Origin: Seohaeicola saemankumensis
Lineage (GTDB): Bacteria > Pseudomonadota > Alphaproteobacteria > Rhodobacterales > Rhodobacteraceae
Assembly: GCF_020171285.1 (NCBI RefSeq)
Contig: NZ_JAIUZI010000016.1
Span: forward strand, 1-64,000
Length of the DNA stretch: 64,000 nt
Reading direction: 5' to 3'
Under the pieces are notes generated by a model. The model saw nothing but the letters and a program-made list of their open reading frames with translations. It ran no database searches and was not told the origin of the DNA. Position 1 is the stretch's first letter; every line of letters starts with the position of its first letter. Both the position numbers and the translations under genes were made by a program. Below, in pieces: positions 7,711-16,428 of the stretch.

Positions 7711-9129
7711 ATGGCAAAAGACACCGGCGGTATCCCGCCCTATTTCAACATAGATCCCGACATTGCTCTCAGCGAGCTTGCGCCGCCCACCGATACCCCC
7801 GGCTTTGCCGACATCGCCGGCGCCTGCGCCCGGGGGCGCGCCGACCTGGCCAGCCGCGGCATGGACGACGAGGGCCGCAAATCGCTGCGACTGTTTTCCA
7901 CCTGGGAGATCACCCGCTACCTGATCCCGGTGGCCCAGGCCCATTTCCGCCGCGTGCTGAAACAGCACCCCGACCTGCCCCAGGGCCAGTCCGAAACCGA
8001 AGGCGGCGCCAAGTGGTTCACCCTCGACGAGGTGCTGCGCCTGCGCGCCTTCTTCGGCGCCCAGGGGTCCAAGGCCAAGAACTACCTGCCCTACCGCCCC
8101 GAGGGGCTGCCGGCGAAACTGGTGGCCGTGGCCAACTTCAAGGGCGGGGTCGGCAAGACCTCGACTGCGGCGCATCTGGCGATGTCGGCGGCGCTCGATG
8201 GCTACAAGGTGCTGGTGATCGACCTCGACAGCCAGGGTTCGATGACCTCGATCTTTGGCGGCCGGGTCGAGGACGAGTGGTCCACCGCCTTTCCGCTGCT
8301 GGCGCGCCATTACGGCGAACACCTGCGCGCCGAGAACCAGCGCCGGGTGGCGCAGGGCGAGGCGCCGCAGCCGCTGGACGAGGCGCTCAGCGCCGCGCTG
8401 GAGATGTCGGCGCGCGACGTGATCCAATCCACCCACTGGCCCAACATCGATCTGATCGGCGCCCAGCTGAACCTCTACTGGGCCGAATTCCAGATCCCGG
8501 TCTGGCGCATGGCCGCGCGCAGCTGGAAGCTGTGGGACGCGCTGACCGACCGGCTCGAGGCCGACGGGGTGCTCAACGACTACGATCTGGTCTTCATCGA
8601 CACCCCCCCTGCCCTCGGTTATCTGACCATCAACGGGCTGGCCGCCGCCGACATCCTGCTGGTGCCGCTGGGGGCCTCGTTCCTGGAGTTCGATTCAACG
8701 GGCCGGTTCTTTGACATGCTGCATTCCACCTTTGCCAGCATCGAAGAGGGCGAGAACACCGCCGCCCGCGCCCTTGGCCGCCCCGAGACCCGCTTTGAAT
8801 GGGATGCGGTGCGGGCCGTGATCACCCGGTTCGACAGTGCCCAGCAGGGCGAGCTTTCGGGTCTGATGCAGGCCTATCTGGGCCAGACGTTGTCGCCGCA
8901 CCGGCAGGATTTCACCGCGTTGATCGGGCAGGCGGGCGAACAGGTGTCCGGCATCTACGAGGCAGACTACCGCGATTTCAACCGCGAAACCTATGCCCGT
9001 GGCCGCGAAACCTTCGACGAGACCTATGCCGCCTTCAAACGGCTGCTGCTGGGGATCTGGCGGCGTGACGAGCGGGCCGCGCAAGAGGCGGCGGACCGCG
9101 GCGCGGCGCAACGCAAACAGGCTGTTTAG
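7711..9129 (+). CDS. parA: plasmid partition ATPase ParA
   Basis: Deviant Walker ATPase that moves the plasmid with ParB. The start at 7711 (MAKDTGGIPPYFNIDP) has a GGATG stretch just upstream; a longer in-frame form would add 34 unconvincing residues. The 472-residue length and long N-terminal region, with a helix-turn-helix-like segment around KWFTLDEVLRLRAFFG (about 95-110), are typical of plasmid ParA proteins that also repress their own operon. The deviant Walker A motif KGGVGKTST is near residues 145-153, Walker A' is VLVIDLDSQGSMTS, and Walker B is LVFIDTPPALG. parB follows after 36 bases. Confidence 0.96.
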   Translation: MAKDTGGIPPYFNIDPDIALSELAPPTDTPGFADIAGACARGRADLASRGMDDEGRKSLRLFSTWEITRYLIPVAQAHFRRVLKQHPDLPQGQSETEGGAKWFTLDEVLRLRAFFGAQGSKAKNYLPYRPEGLPAKLVAVANFKGGVGKTSTAAHLAMSAALDGYKVLVIDLDSQGSMTSIFGGRVEDEWSTAFPLLARHYGEHLRAENQRRVAQGEAPQPLDEALSAALEMSARDVIQSTHWPNIDLIGAQLNLYWAEFQIPVWRMAARSWKLWDALTDRLEADGVLNDYDLVFIDTPPALGYLTINGLAAADILLVPLGASFLEFDSTGRFFDMLHSTFASIEEGENTAARALGRPETRFEWDAVRAVITRFDSAQQGELSGLMQAYLGQTLSPHRQDFTALIGQAGEQVSGIYEADYRDFNRETYARGRETFDETYAAFKRLLLGIWRRDERAAQEAADRGAAQRKQAV

Positions 9130-9165
9130 AGCCTTTGAAGACCGATACGGCGAGGAGGACACGAG

Positions 9166-10296
9166 ATGGCCAAACGCAAACGACTGACCCCGGCGCAATC
9201 TGACTATCTGACCGGAAGCCAGCCCGCCGAGACCCCGCGCCCGGCCGCGCTCAGCGCCGCGCCCATCGCGCAGGTCGCGGGCGAGGCGTCGGCGCGGGCC
9301 GCCCTGGCGGATCTGGCCGATGCCATGGAAGCCGCCCGCGCCGAAGGCCGGATGCTGGAACAGTTGCCGCTGGACGAGATCGACGCGCAATACCTTGTCC
9401 GTGACCGGATCGAGCAGGACGAGGAGGAGATGCACGCGCTGATGGACAGCCTGCGCGCCCGCGGTCAGCAGATGCCGATCGAGGTGACCCGCATCGAGGG
9501 GGCCAAGGGGCCGCGCTACGGGCTGATTTCGGGCTGGCGGCGGCTGACCGCCCTGCGCCGGCTCTACAGTGTCGATCACGACCCGCGCTTTGCCACCGTG
9601 CGCGCCATGGTGATTGCCCCCGGCTCGGCCCAGGCCGCCTATCTGGCGATGGTCGAGGAAAACGAGATCCGGGTGAACCTCAGCCTCTATGAACGCGCCC
9701 GGATCACGGTGCGGGCCATGCATGAACATGTCTACCCGACCCAGCGCGCGGCGCTGCAGGGGCTGTTTGCCTCGACCACCCGGTCGAAGCGCTCCAAGAT
9801 CGGCAGCTTTATCGCGCTGGTGGAATCGCTGGACCGGGTGCTGAAATTCCCCACCGCCATCCCCGAAAAGCTGGGGCTGGCGCTGGCGCGGGAAATGGTG
9901 CGCGATCCGCAGTTCGGATCCCGTGTCCGCGCGGTGTTGCGCGGCAATGAACCCGATACCCCCGGCGCCGAGCTGCGCATCCTCGAGGCGGCCGTGCGGG
10001 CGGCGCAGGCCCCGGCGGGATCGCCGGAAGACACGCTGCCCCTGCCTCCCCATGCGCCGGTCCACCCGCCGGAACCCGAAGCCCCCGCCACCCCGCCCAA
10101 GGTCAAGAAAACGCCCCGGCCCCGGATCCGCTCGGGCGGCCCCGAGGCGCTCGACGGGGAACGGATCGCGATGCCGGCCGGGAAGGATCTGCAGCTGTGG
10201 TTCTCGCCGTCGGAGAACCGTATCGAGCTGAGCGGGGCCGCGGTCGACCAGCGGCTGGCCGAGGATTTGCAGACCTGGTTGCGCCGCCGCATCTGA
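9166..10296 (+). CDS. parB: plasmid partition protein ParB
   Basis: Centromere-binding partner of ParA. The 376-residue protein has a strong GAGGA ribosome binding site. The ParB/sulfiredoxin-like domain is seen at LPLDEIDAQYLVRDRI and GPRYGLISGWRRLTALRRLY (about residues 66-135), followed by VEENEIRVNLSLYERAR (about 163-180) and a helix-turn-helix region at TTRSKRSKIGSFIALVESLD. The C-terminal part (about 270-376) has a Pro/Lys-rich linker and a short beta-rich end. A parS-like palindrome lies 40 bases after the stop codon. Confidence 0.95.
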   Translation: MAKRKRLTPAQSDYLTGSQPAETPRPAALSAAPIAQVAGEASARAALADLADAMEAARAEGRMLEQLPLDEIDAQYLVRDRIEQDEEEMHALMDSLRARGQQMPIEVTRIEGAKGPRYGLISGWRRLTALRRLYSVDHDPRFATVRAMVIAPGSAQAAYLAMVEENEIRVNLSLYERARITVRAMHEHVYPTQRAALQGLFASTTRSKRSKIGSFIALVESLDRVLKFPTAIPEKLGLALAREMVRDPQFGSRVRAVLRGNEPDTPGAELRILEAAVRAAQAPAGSPEDTLPLPPHAPVHPPEPEAPATPPKVKKTPRPRIRSGGPEALDGERIAMPAGKDLQLWFSPSENRIELSGAAVDQRLAEDLQTWLRRRI

Positions 10297-10335
10297 TTCA
10301 GCGGGCAGCATATTAGGTCAGCATGGTTTACACAT

Positions 10336-10353
10336 TGTTTCGCGCGCGAAACA
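10336..10353. promoter_or_regulatory. parS-like centromere palindrome
   Basis: TGTTTCGCGCGCGAAACA is an 18-bp perfect palindrome 40 bases after parB. It has the arms of chromosomal parS (TGTTTC...GAAACA) with a different centre. A second perfect 10-bp inverted repeat surrounds it asymmetrically: CACATTGTTT at 10331-10340 and AAACAATGTG at 10377-10386. Position next to parB makes it the best candidate for the ParB binding site. Confidence 0.8.
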
Positions 10354-10528
10354 TTTTTCTGTAAGTCATTGAAAACAAACAATGTGACTGACGGGCTGTC
10401 GGCTCTGAATCGTCTAAAATCCTTTCCAAACGCCTAATTCCAGCCACAAAACCTTACAGGCGCATTAACGGCTTGCCGCCCATTCTGCCTGCAACCGTGG
10501 GGGCGGTTTTGTGGGAAAGGGGCAGGTC

Positions 10529-13411
10529 ATGCCCGGGTTTTCGCTTGTGGCGACGCTGCGGGGCAGCGCGTCCCAGCCGGTGGAGATCATCTGCGATCTG
10601 GATGTCGGACACAGCGCCACCGGCACGCCGGTGATCTATGCCACCAGCGCGACGGGGCTGTCGGTATCGGTCTTTGGCGCAGGCGCCGGCACCGCAACGG
10701 CGCTGGACTGGCAAAGCCTGCCGGCCGGGCTGAGCGGACTGGGCGGGCTGCAGCTGGAGCTGATGGAACTGGACGGGTCGCTGCAGGCGGTGTCGCTGGC
10801 CGGCGGCGCGGCGGGGCTGCCCTCTTATGCGGTGTCGGGGAGCGGATCGCTGGCCGCCACCGTGGAGTACCTCAGCGGCAGCGGTCTGGGCAGCCAGGTG
10901 GCGGCGCTGGCGGCTGCCGATATCGGCGGTGTGCAGTACCTCTATGCGGCGGGCACCGGCGGCACCGGGATGAGCCGCTATGAGGTCACCGGCGCCGCCA
11001 GCCTGCAGGCGGGCAGCGGCGGGGCGGCCACCGCCCTGCCCGGCAACCCCGGCGGCATCACCGCGATGGTCGCCGCGGGCATGGGCACGCAAAGCTTTCT
11101 GTTCGCGGTTTCTGCCGAGGATCACCAGGTCTATGGCTATCAGATCACCGCGGGCGGCGGGCTGCGGCTGACGTCCAGCCTCGGCGCCTCGGAGGGGCTG
11201 GGGATCAACGCGCCCTCGGCGCTGGAGCAGGTCACGCTGGACGGGCAGAGCTATCTGATCGTGGCGGCGCGCGGCACCTCGTCGCTGTCGGTGCTGCGGG
11301 TCGGGGCCGATGGCGCGCTGACCGCCACCGACCATGTCATTGACAGCCTGACCAGCCGGTTCCAGCATGTCACCGCGCTGGACACGGTGACGGTCGACGG
11401 CCGGGTCTATGTGGTGGCGGGTGGCGGCGACGACGGGCTGTCGCTGTTCGAACTGCTGCCCGGCGGGGTGTTGCTGCACCTGGACGCGGTGGCCGACACA
11501 TTGGCCAGCAGCCTGCAGAACGTTTCGGCGGTCGGGATGGCGGCGGTGGCCGGCGGGCTGCAGGTCTTTGCCGGCTCGGGAACCGAGGCGGGGATGACCC
11601 AGCTGCGTGTCGATCTGGCCAGTGACGGCAGCCGTCTGCAGGCCGCATCCACGGGCGGTATTCTCTATGGCACCACCGGGGCGGATCTGGTGGTCGGCGG
11701 CGCCGGAGACGACCGGATCCTGGCCGGTGCGGGCGATGACGTGGTGATGGACGGCGCCGGACAGGACGTGATGGAAGGGCAGGGCGGCCGGGATCTGTTC
11801 GTGCTGTGCGCCGATGGCGAGAGCGACCGGATCGCCGATTTCGACGTGACCCAGGACCGGATCGACCTGTCGCTCTGGCCGATGTTGCGGGGGCTGGGCC
11901 AACTGGCGATCACCGCGCGCAGCGATGGGGCCGAGATCCGCTTTGGCAGCGAGATGCTTCGGCTGCAGAGCGCCGATGGCCGGTCGCTGAGCGTGGCGCA
12001 GGTGCAATCCGCGATCCTCGACAGTTTCTTGCATGTGGCGGTCGATAACCTGAGCGTGCCGGGGCAGGTGCTGGAGGGCGGATCCGGGGCCGACCGGCTG
12101 ACCGGGGGCGATGGCAACGACCAGCTGACCGGGGCGGGCGGTGCGGATGTGCTGCGCGGCGGGGCGGGCGACGACACGCTGGAGGGCGGCGATGGCGACG
12201 ATGGCCTGTACGGCGATGCCGGGGATGACACCCTGGAAGGGGAGAATGGCGACGACCTGCTGTCGGGCGGCGCCGGAGAGGACGATCTGAGCGGCGGGGC
12301 CGGCGCCGACACGCTGTCGGGCGGGGATGACGCCGATCACCTGGATGGCGGCGATGGCGATGACACGCTGGATGGCGGCACTGGCAATGACACGGTCCTT
12401 GGCGGCGAGGGGGACGACGTGCTGACCGGCGGCATCGGCAACGATGTGCTGGGCGGTGGCGCGGGCCGTGACCGGCTGGATGGCGGCGACGGCAATGATC
12501 GTCTGAACGGGGAAGACGATGGCGACCGGCTGATCGGGGGGGCGGGGGACGACGTTCTGATTGGTGGCGGCGGGTTCGACACGCTGGATGGCGGCGCGGG
12601 CGACGATGTGCTGAGCGGCAACGCGGGCAACGACACGCTGGAGGGCGGGGCGGGTCATGACACTCTGGATGGCGGTATCGGCTGGGACACGCTGAACGGG
12701 GGCGATGGCAATGATACGATCCGCGCGCTCGACGGGTATGACACGGTGAACGGCGGGGGCGGCGACGATCTGCTCTACGGCAATAACGGCAACGACCGGA
12801 TAAACGGCGGTGCGGGCAACGACCGGGCCGAGGGCGGGCTGGGGATCGACACCATTCACGGCGACGACGGCGATGACATCCTGTCCGGGCTGAGCGGGTA
12901 CGACCTGTTGTATGGCGATGCGGGCGACGACACGCTGAACGGCAACGCGGGCAATGACAGGCTGGAGGGCGGGGCCGGCGCCGACGTGCTGTCGGGCGGC
13001 ATCGGCGCCGACCGGCTGGATGGCGGTAGCGGCAACGATACGCTTTATGGCTATGACGGGTTCGACACGCTGCTGGGCGGGGGCGGCGACGACAGGCTGT
13101 TCGGCAATGCCGGCAACGACACATTGGATGGCGGCGCGGGCAACGATGTGCTGCAGGGCGGGATCGGCGCCGATGTCTTTGTCTTTGCCCTGGGCCGCGA
13201 CCGGGTCGAGGGGTTCCAGGACAATCTCGATACGCTGCGGCTGGATGATGCCCTGTGGGGGGGAGCGGCGCTGTCGGCGGCGCAGGTGCTGTCGTCTTAT
13301 GCCCGGGTGTCCGGGGGCAATGTCGTGTTCGACTTCGGGGCGGGGAACGTGCTGACCGTGGAGGGGATCAGCGATATCTCCAGGCTGGGCAACGACCTGG
13401 AGATCTTTTGA
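10529..13411 (+). CDS. large RTX calcium-binding protein, probable type I secretion substrate
   Basis: A 960-residue protein; the ATG at 10529 follows a GGGG/AGG ribosome binding stretch, and the upstream GTG at 10511 is less well placed. Residues 1 to about 370 form repeated beta strands with aromatic-Leu blades resembling a lactonase-type beta-propeller (for example LYAAGTGGTGMSRYEV). RTX nonapeptides of the type GGxGxDxLx occur at about 380-420 and in a long block at about 514-880 that would bind Ca2+. The last 80 residues (RLDDALW, NVVFDFGAGNVLTVEG, ending DLEIF) match the C-termini of the RTX proteins at 31713 and 33440 and probably hold the secretion signal. No signal peptide, no cysteine-rich region and no HlyB/HlyD genes nearby. 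Adhesion or matrix function is inference. Confidence 0.9.
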   Translation: MPGFSLVATLRGSASQPVEIICDLDVGHSATGTPVIYATSATGLSVSVFGAGAGTATALDWQSLPAGLSGLGGLQLELMELDGSLQAVSLAGGAAGLPSYAVSGSGSLAATVEYLSGSGLGSQVAALAAADIGGVQYLYAAGTGGTGMSRYEVTGAASLQAGSGGAATALPGNPGGITAMVAAGMGTQSFLFAVSAEDHQVYGYQITAGGGLRLTSSLGASEGLGINAPSALEQVTLDGQSYLIVAARGTSSLSVLRVGADGALTATDHVIDSLTSRFQHVTALDTVTVDGRVYVVAGGGDDGLSLFELLPGGVLLHLDAVADTLASSLQNVSAVGMAAVAGGLQVFAGSGTEAGMTQLRVDLASDGSRLQAASTGGILYGTTGADLVVGGAGDDRILAGAGDDVVMDGAGQDVMEGQGGRDLFVLCADGESDRIADFDVTQDRIDLSLWPMLRGLGQLAITARSDGAEIRFGSEMLRLQSADGRSLSVAQVQSAILDSFLHVAVDNLSVPGQVLEGGSGADRLTGGDGNDQLTGAGGADVLRGGAGDDTLEGGDGDDGLYGDAGDDTLEGENGDDLLSGGAGEDDLSGGAGADTLSGGDDADHLDGGDGDDTLDGGTGNDTVLGGEGDDVLTGGIGNDVLGGGAGRDRLDGGDGNDRLNGEDDGDRLIGGAGDDVLIGGGGFDTLDGGAGDDVLSGNAGNDTLEGGAGHDTLDGGIGWDTLNGGDGNDTIRALDGYDTVNGGGGDDLLYGNNGNDRINGGAGNDRAEGGLGIDTIHGDDGDDILSGLSGYDLLYGDAGDDTLNGNAGNDRLEGGAGADVLSGGIGADRLDGGSGNDTLYGYDGFDTLLGGGGDDRLFGNAGNDTLDGGAGNDVLQGGIGADVFVFALGRDRVEGFQDNLDTLRLDDALWGGAALSAAQVLSSYARVSGGNVVFDFGAGNVLTVEGISDISRLGNDLEIF

Positions 13412-13520
13412 GCGCTCTGTGGCGCGCCTGTTGCGTGGCCACCGTGCGCATCCCTCAGCCGGTCTTTACCGGTTGCGCCTAACTCTGGCCCCGATCCGCG
13501 AAATTGTGAGGGGTTCGCCC

Positions 13521-14738
13521 ATGTCCGACACATCTCCTGTTCTGTCCCTGCCGTTTATCCAGCCGTCGCAGGCGCAGAAACATGTCACCCACAACGAGGC
13601 GCTGCGGTTTCTGGATGTGGCAGTGCAGGCCGTGGTGTTGAACCGCGACCAGAGCGCGCCGCCGCCTGCGCCCGTGTCCGGCGACCGCCATATCGTGGCG
13701 GCCGGCGGCAGTGGCGACTGGGCCGGGCACGATGGCGAGATCGCGCTGTTCGACGGCGCCACCTGGCAGTTCCTTGCGGCGCAGGCGGGATGGCAGGTGC
13801 AGGTTCTGGCGGAAGACCGCGCGGTTGTCTTTGATGGCACCGGTTGGGCCGGGCAGGTGCCCGATCTGAACAATCTGGACGGCGTCGGCATCGGCACCGG
13901 GTCGGATGCGACCAACCGGCTGGCGGTGGCGGCGGATGCCACCCTGCTGACCCATGCCGGCGACGGTCATCAGCTCAAGATCAACAAGGCGCAGGGCAGC
14001 GACACCGCCAGCCTGCTGTTTCAGACCGGCTGGTCGGGCCGAGCCGAGATGGGGACGGCGGGATCGGATGATTTCACCATCAAGGTCAGCGCCGACGGGA
14101 CCGCCTGGACCACCGCCTTGCAGGTCGACGCGGCAAGCGGGGCGATCAGCCTGGATGCCGGCACGGCAGCGGCGCCGGCGCTGGGGTTCGGCGGCGATGC
14201 GGGCACCGGCCTGTTCCGCGCCGGCGCGGATGAACTGGGCATCGCGGTCGCGGGCGCCGAGGCGCTGCGGATCGACAGTACGGGCAAGCTGGGGATCGCC
14301 ACCGCTGCGCCGACCAAGCCGCTGGACGTGAACGGCGAGGCGATCATCCGCGGTACGATGACGGTCAGCTATGCCAATGGCGGGGCCATTACCATGGCCG
14401 ACACCACCAATGGCGGTTATGCGCAGATCGGATCCTATGACGGGCGGCTGATCTTTCGCGCCGATCAGGGCAACACCGAGAGCAACACCAACATCAGCTT
14501 TCTGATCGACGCGGCCGAGGTTGCCCGGTTCGGCACCGATGGGGCGCTGGGGCTGGGCACAAGCAGCCCGACCGAGGCGCTGGATGTCAACAGCGACGCG
14601 GTCCGGCTGCGCGGCAGCCGGACACCGGCCAGCGCCAGCGCCAGCGGCTCTGCCGGCACGATCTGCTGGGATGCGGATTATGTCTATGTCTGTACGGCGA
14701 CAAACACCTGGAAACGCGCGGCGCTGGCCAGCTGGTAA
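13521..14738 (+). CDS. DUF2793-type phage-tail-like protein
   Basis: A 405-residue protein starting MSDTSPVLSLPFIQPSQAQ with a GAGG ribosome binding site. The N-terminal ~110 residues (QPSQAQKHVTHNEALRFLD, GDRHIVAAGGSGDWAGHD, WQFLAAQAGWQVQVLAED) match the DUF2793 family found in Rhodobacteraceae prophages and gene-transfer-agent-like loci. The rest consists of beta-rich segments typical of tail-fibre or sugar-binding stalks, with repeated LDVN/LRIDSTGKLGI motifs, and ends GTICWDADYVYVC...W. There is no secretion signal. It lies 109 bases after the RTX gene and 12 bases before the next small gene. No other phage genes are present, so its role on a plasmid is unclear. Confidence 0.75.
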   Translation: MSDTSPVLSLPFIQPSQAQKHVTHNEALRFLDVAVQAVVLNRDQSAPPPAPVSGDRHIVAAGGSGDWAGHDGEIALFDGATWQFLAAQAGWQVQVLAEDRAVVFDGTGWAGQVPDLNNLDGVGIGTGSDATNRLAVAADATLLTHAGDGHQLKINKAQGSDTASLLFQTGWSGRAEMGTAGSDDFTIKVSADGTAWTTALQVDAASGAISLDAGTAAAPALGFGGDAGTGLFRAGADELGIAVAGAEALRIDSTGKLGIATAAPTKPLDVNGEAIIRGTMTVSYANGGAITMADTTNGGYAQIGSYDGRLIFRADQGNTESNTNISFLIDAAEVARFGTDGALGLGTSSPTEALDVNSDAVRLRGSRTPASASASGSAGTICWDADYVYVCTATNTWKRAALASW

Positions 14739-14750
14739 GGGAGCAGAGAG

Positions 14751-15086
14751 ATGGAGACATACTGGAAGCTGAACGTCGAGGTGGTGCCCGAGGCCAACGG
14801 GTTCGTCGATGTGGTGAGTGTGGTGCACTGGGAATGTTTTGCCAGCCAGGGGGAGCATCAGGTGCGGCTCTATGGCGCCATTGACCTGCCGCCGCCCGTG
14901 GATTCACAGAGCTATGTCGATCTGACCACGATCCGGGGGGCGGATGAAGACGGCCGCCGCACCATCGTTCTGGGCTGGGCCGACTTCCTGCGCCCGGGGT
15001 TTGTCGAGGCCACCGAAATCGCGGCGCGGGAGCGGTTGCAGGCGCTGCTGGAAAAGCCGGCGCTGCAGACATTGACGCTGATCTGA
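14751..15086 (+). CDS. small phage-like protein (111 aa)
   Basis: A 111-residue soluble protein with a GGGAG ribosome binding site, 12 bases after the DUF2793 gene and surely co-transcribed. The arrangement WKLNVEVVPEANGFVDVV...VHWECFA...VRLYGAIDLPPP... and a C-terminal helix (FVEATEIAARERLQALLE) resembles small proteins that accompany tail-fibre genes in phages of this group. I infer a partner or assembly role for the preceding protein; the family has no firm function. Confidence 0.6.
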   Translation: METYWKLNVEVVPEANGFVDVVSVVHWECFASQGEHQVRLYGAIDLPPPVDSQSYVDLTTIRGADEDGRRTIVLGWADFLRPGFVEATEIAARERLQALLEKPALQTLTLI

Positions 15087-15387
15087 TCCGGCGGCCGGAC
15101 CAAAGGCCGTTTCCGAGGAATTTAGAGTCTAATAAAGGCCAAAAAGGGTGACGGGAGGAACCTGCACCCTGATCGCTGGGTCCGGTTGCGACGCTCTGTT
15201 CGCCGCGCGGCGCTTGCATTCATGTCGGCTGGTCGGTTACCACGTTGAGAGAGTGCATTCCGCCCGGATTGGGACCGTAAATGATTGACTTCTACCATTT
15301 TCCGCAGCCGCCTGTTTCCCGTTCCGAGGCCGGCCTCACTGGGTCGGCGGCGGTGCTTTCGCAGCGTTGCAACGGGAGTGTTCGATA
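15087..15387. other. 301-base intergenic stretch, no gene seen
   Basis: No ORF with plausible start and codon use was found. The stretch must hold the end of the phage-like pair and the promoter for the sulfotransferase at 15388. A TTGACT at 15293-15298 could be a -35 element, but I see no good -10 at the right distance. Confidence 0.5.
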
Positions 15388-16425
15388 ATGGCACATGCCC
15401 CGTCCGCAGTTTTTCTGCACATTGGCCACGGCAAGACCGGCAGCAGTTTTTTGCAATCGGCGCTGGCGCTGTCGCGCGCGGCTTTGGCCGAGCACGGCTT
15501 TGTCTACCCGATCGACGAGGGCGCCGCCGAGACCGCCGGCAAGGGCCATATCTCGGGGGGCAACCTGCGGGCGTCGGCGGGCGCGCTGAGCGGGATGATC
15601 GAACGGGCCGGGATCGGGCCCGGTCAGCGATTGCTGATTTCCAGCGAGTCGTTCTTTCAGTACCTGTTCCGCAACGGTGCGGAGTTCGCCCGTGAATACG
15701 ACGCGGTCTGTCCGGATGTGCCGCTGCATGTGCTGTGCTATCTGCGGGATCCGGTGGATCACGCGATTTCGGTCTATCAGCAAAGGGTCAAGCGCGGCGG
15801 CTATACCGGCACCCTGGCGGAAAGCCTGGAGACCTATGAAATTCCGGCCCGCACCATCGCGGTGCTGGCGGCGCTGCGCGACATGGGCGCGCGGATCACG
15901 GTGCTGAATTATTCGCGGCACCGCGACCGGCTGGCGGCGACGCTGGCGGACTGGCTTGAGATCCCGGAACAGGCTCTGACACGACCCGAAACGGGGCAGG
16001 TCAACCGGTCGCTGACCATGGCCGAGCTTGAATTCCAGCGGCTGATGAACATCCGGTTGGGGGGCATGTCGCGGCGGCTTGTCAGCGATCCGCTGTGCAA
16101 CCTGGCCCCCGAGATCCGGTCGGAAACCCCGCCGCTGGATCCCGCGGCGCTGGAGGCGTTTCTGGAGCGTGTCGCGGCGCAGGTGGGCGCGCCCGAGTAT
16201 CAGGCGCTGGTGCCAGAGGGGGAACGGCCCGAAACAGGCTCTGTTGCGGACCATATCGACCGGTTTCCCGCCCCACCCGCAGAGGGCGGGGAGGTGCGGT
16301 TCAGCTTTTCCGCGCGCCAGCTCGAGATCCTCGCAAACGCGCTGTCTGAGCCGCTGGAGCGGCAGATGCGCAATCAGCAGGCCCGGCGCAAGAAAGCGGC
16401 GGCGAAATCGCGCAAGGCGGGCTGA
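15388..16425 (+). CDS. sulfotransferase-like protein 1
   Basis: A 345-residue protein; the start at 15388 has GGGAG 10 bases upstream. The N-terminal HIGHGKTGSSFLQSAL (about residues 11-26) is the 5'-phosphosulfate-binding P-loop of PAPS sulfotransferases, and YLRDPVDHAISVYQQR (about 117-132) is the 3'-phosphate-binding motif with the conserved Arg and Ser. The C-terminus is strongly basic. It likely sulfates a carbohydrate, given the glycosyltransferases around it; acceptor unknown. It converges with the next gene, leaving only three bases between stop codons. Confidence 0.8.
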   Translation: MAHAPSAVFLHIGHGKTGSSFLQSALALSRAALAEHGFVYPIDEGAAETAGKGHISGGNLRASAGALSGMIERAGIGPGQRLLISSESFFQYLFRNGAEFAREYDAVCPDVPLHVLCYLRDPVDHAISVYQQRVKRGGYTGTLAESLETYEIPARTIAVLAALRDMGARITVLNYSRHRDRLAATLADWLEIPEQALTRPETGQVNRSLTMAELEFQRLMNIRLGGMSRRLVSDPLCNLAPEIRSETPPLDPAALEAFLERVAAQVGAPEYQALVPEGERPETGSVADHIDRFPAPPAEGGEVRFSFSARQLEILANALSEPLERQMRNQQARRKKAAAKSRKAG

Positions 16426-16428
16426 GCC

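Noticed and set aside
10400..10412. Inverted iteron copy CGGCTCTGAATCG after parB
   Set aside because: Three mismatches out of 13 to the iteron core and far from the array; chance match is likely. The similar GGTTTCAGTGACG at 7323 is rejected for the same reason.
10454..12859. 801-residue minus-strand ORF over the RTX gene
   Set aside because: The VVA/VIA-repeat pattern is the reverse-complement reading of RTX repeats, not a protein of its own. The same holds for the plus-strand ORFs over 32013-34424.
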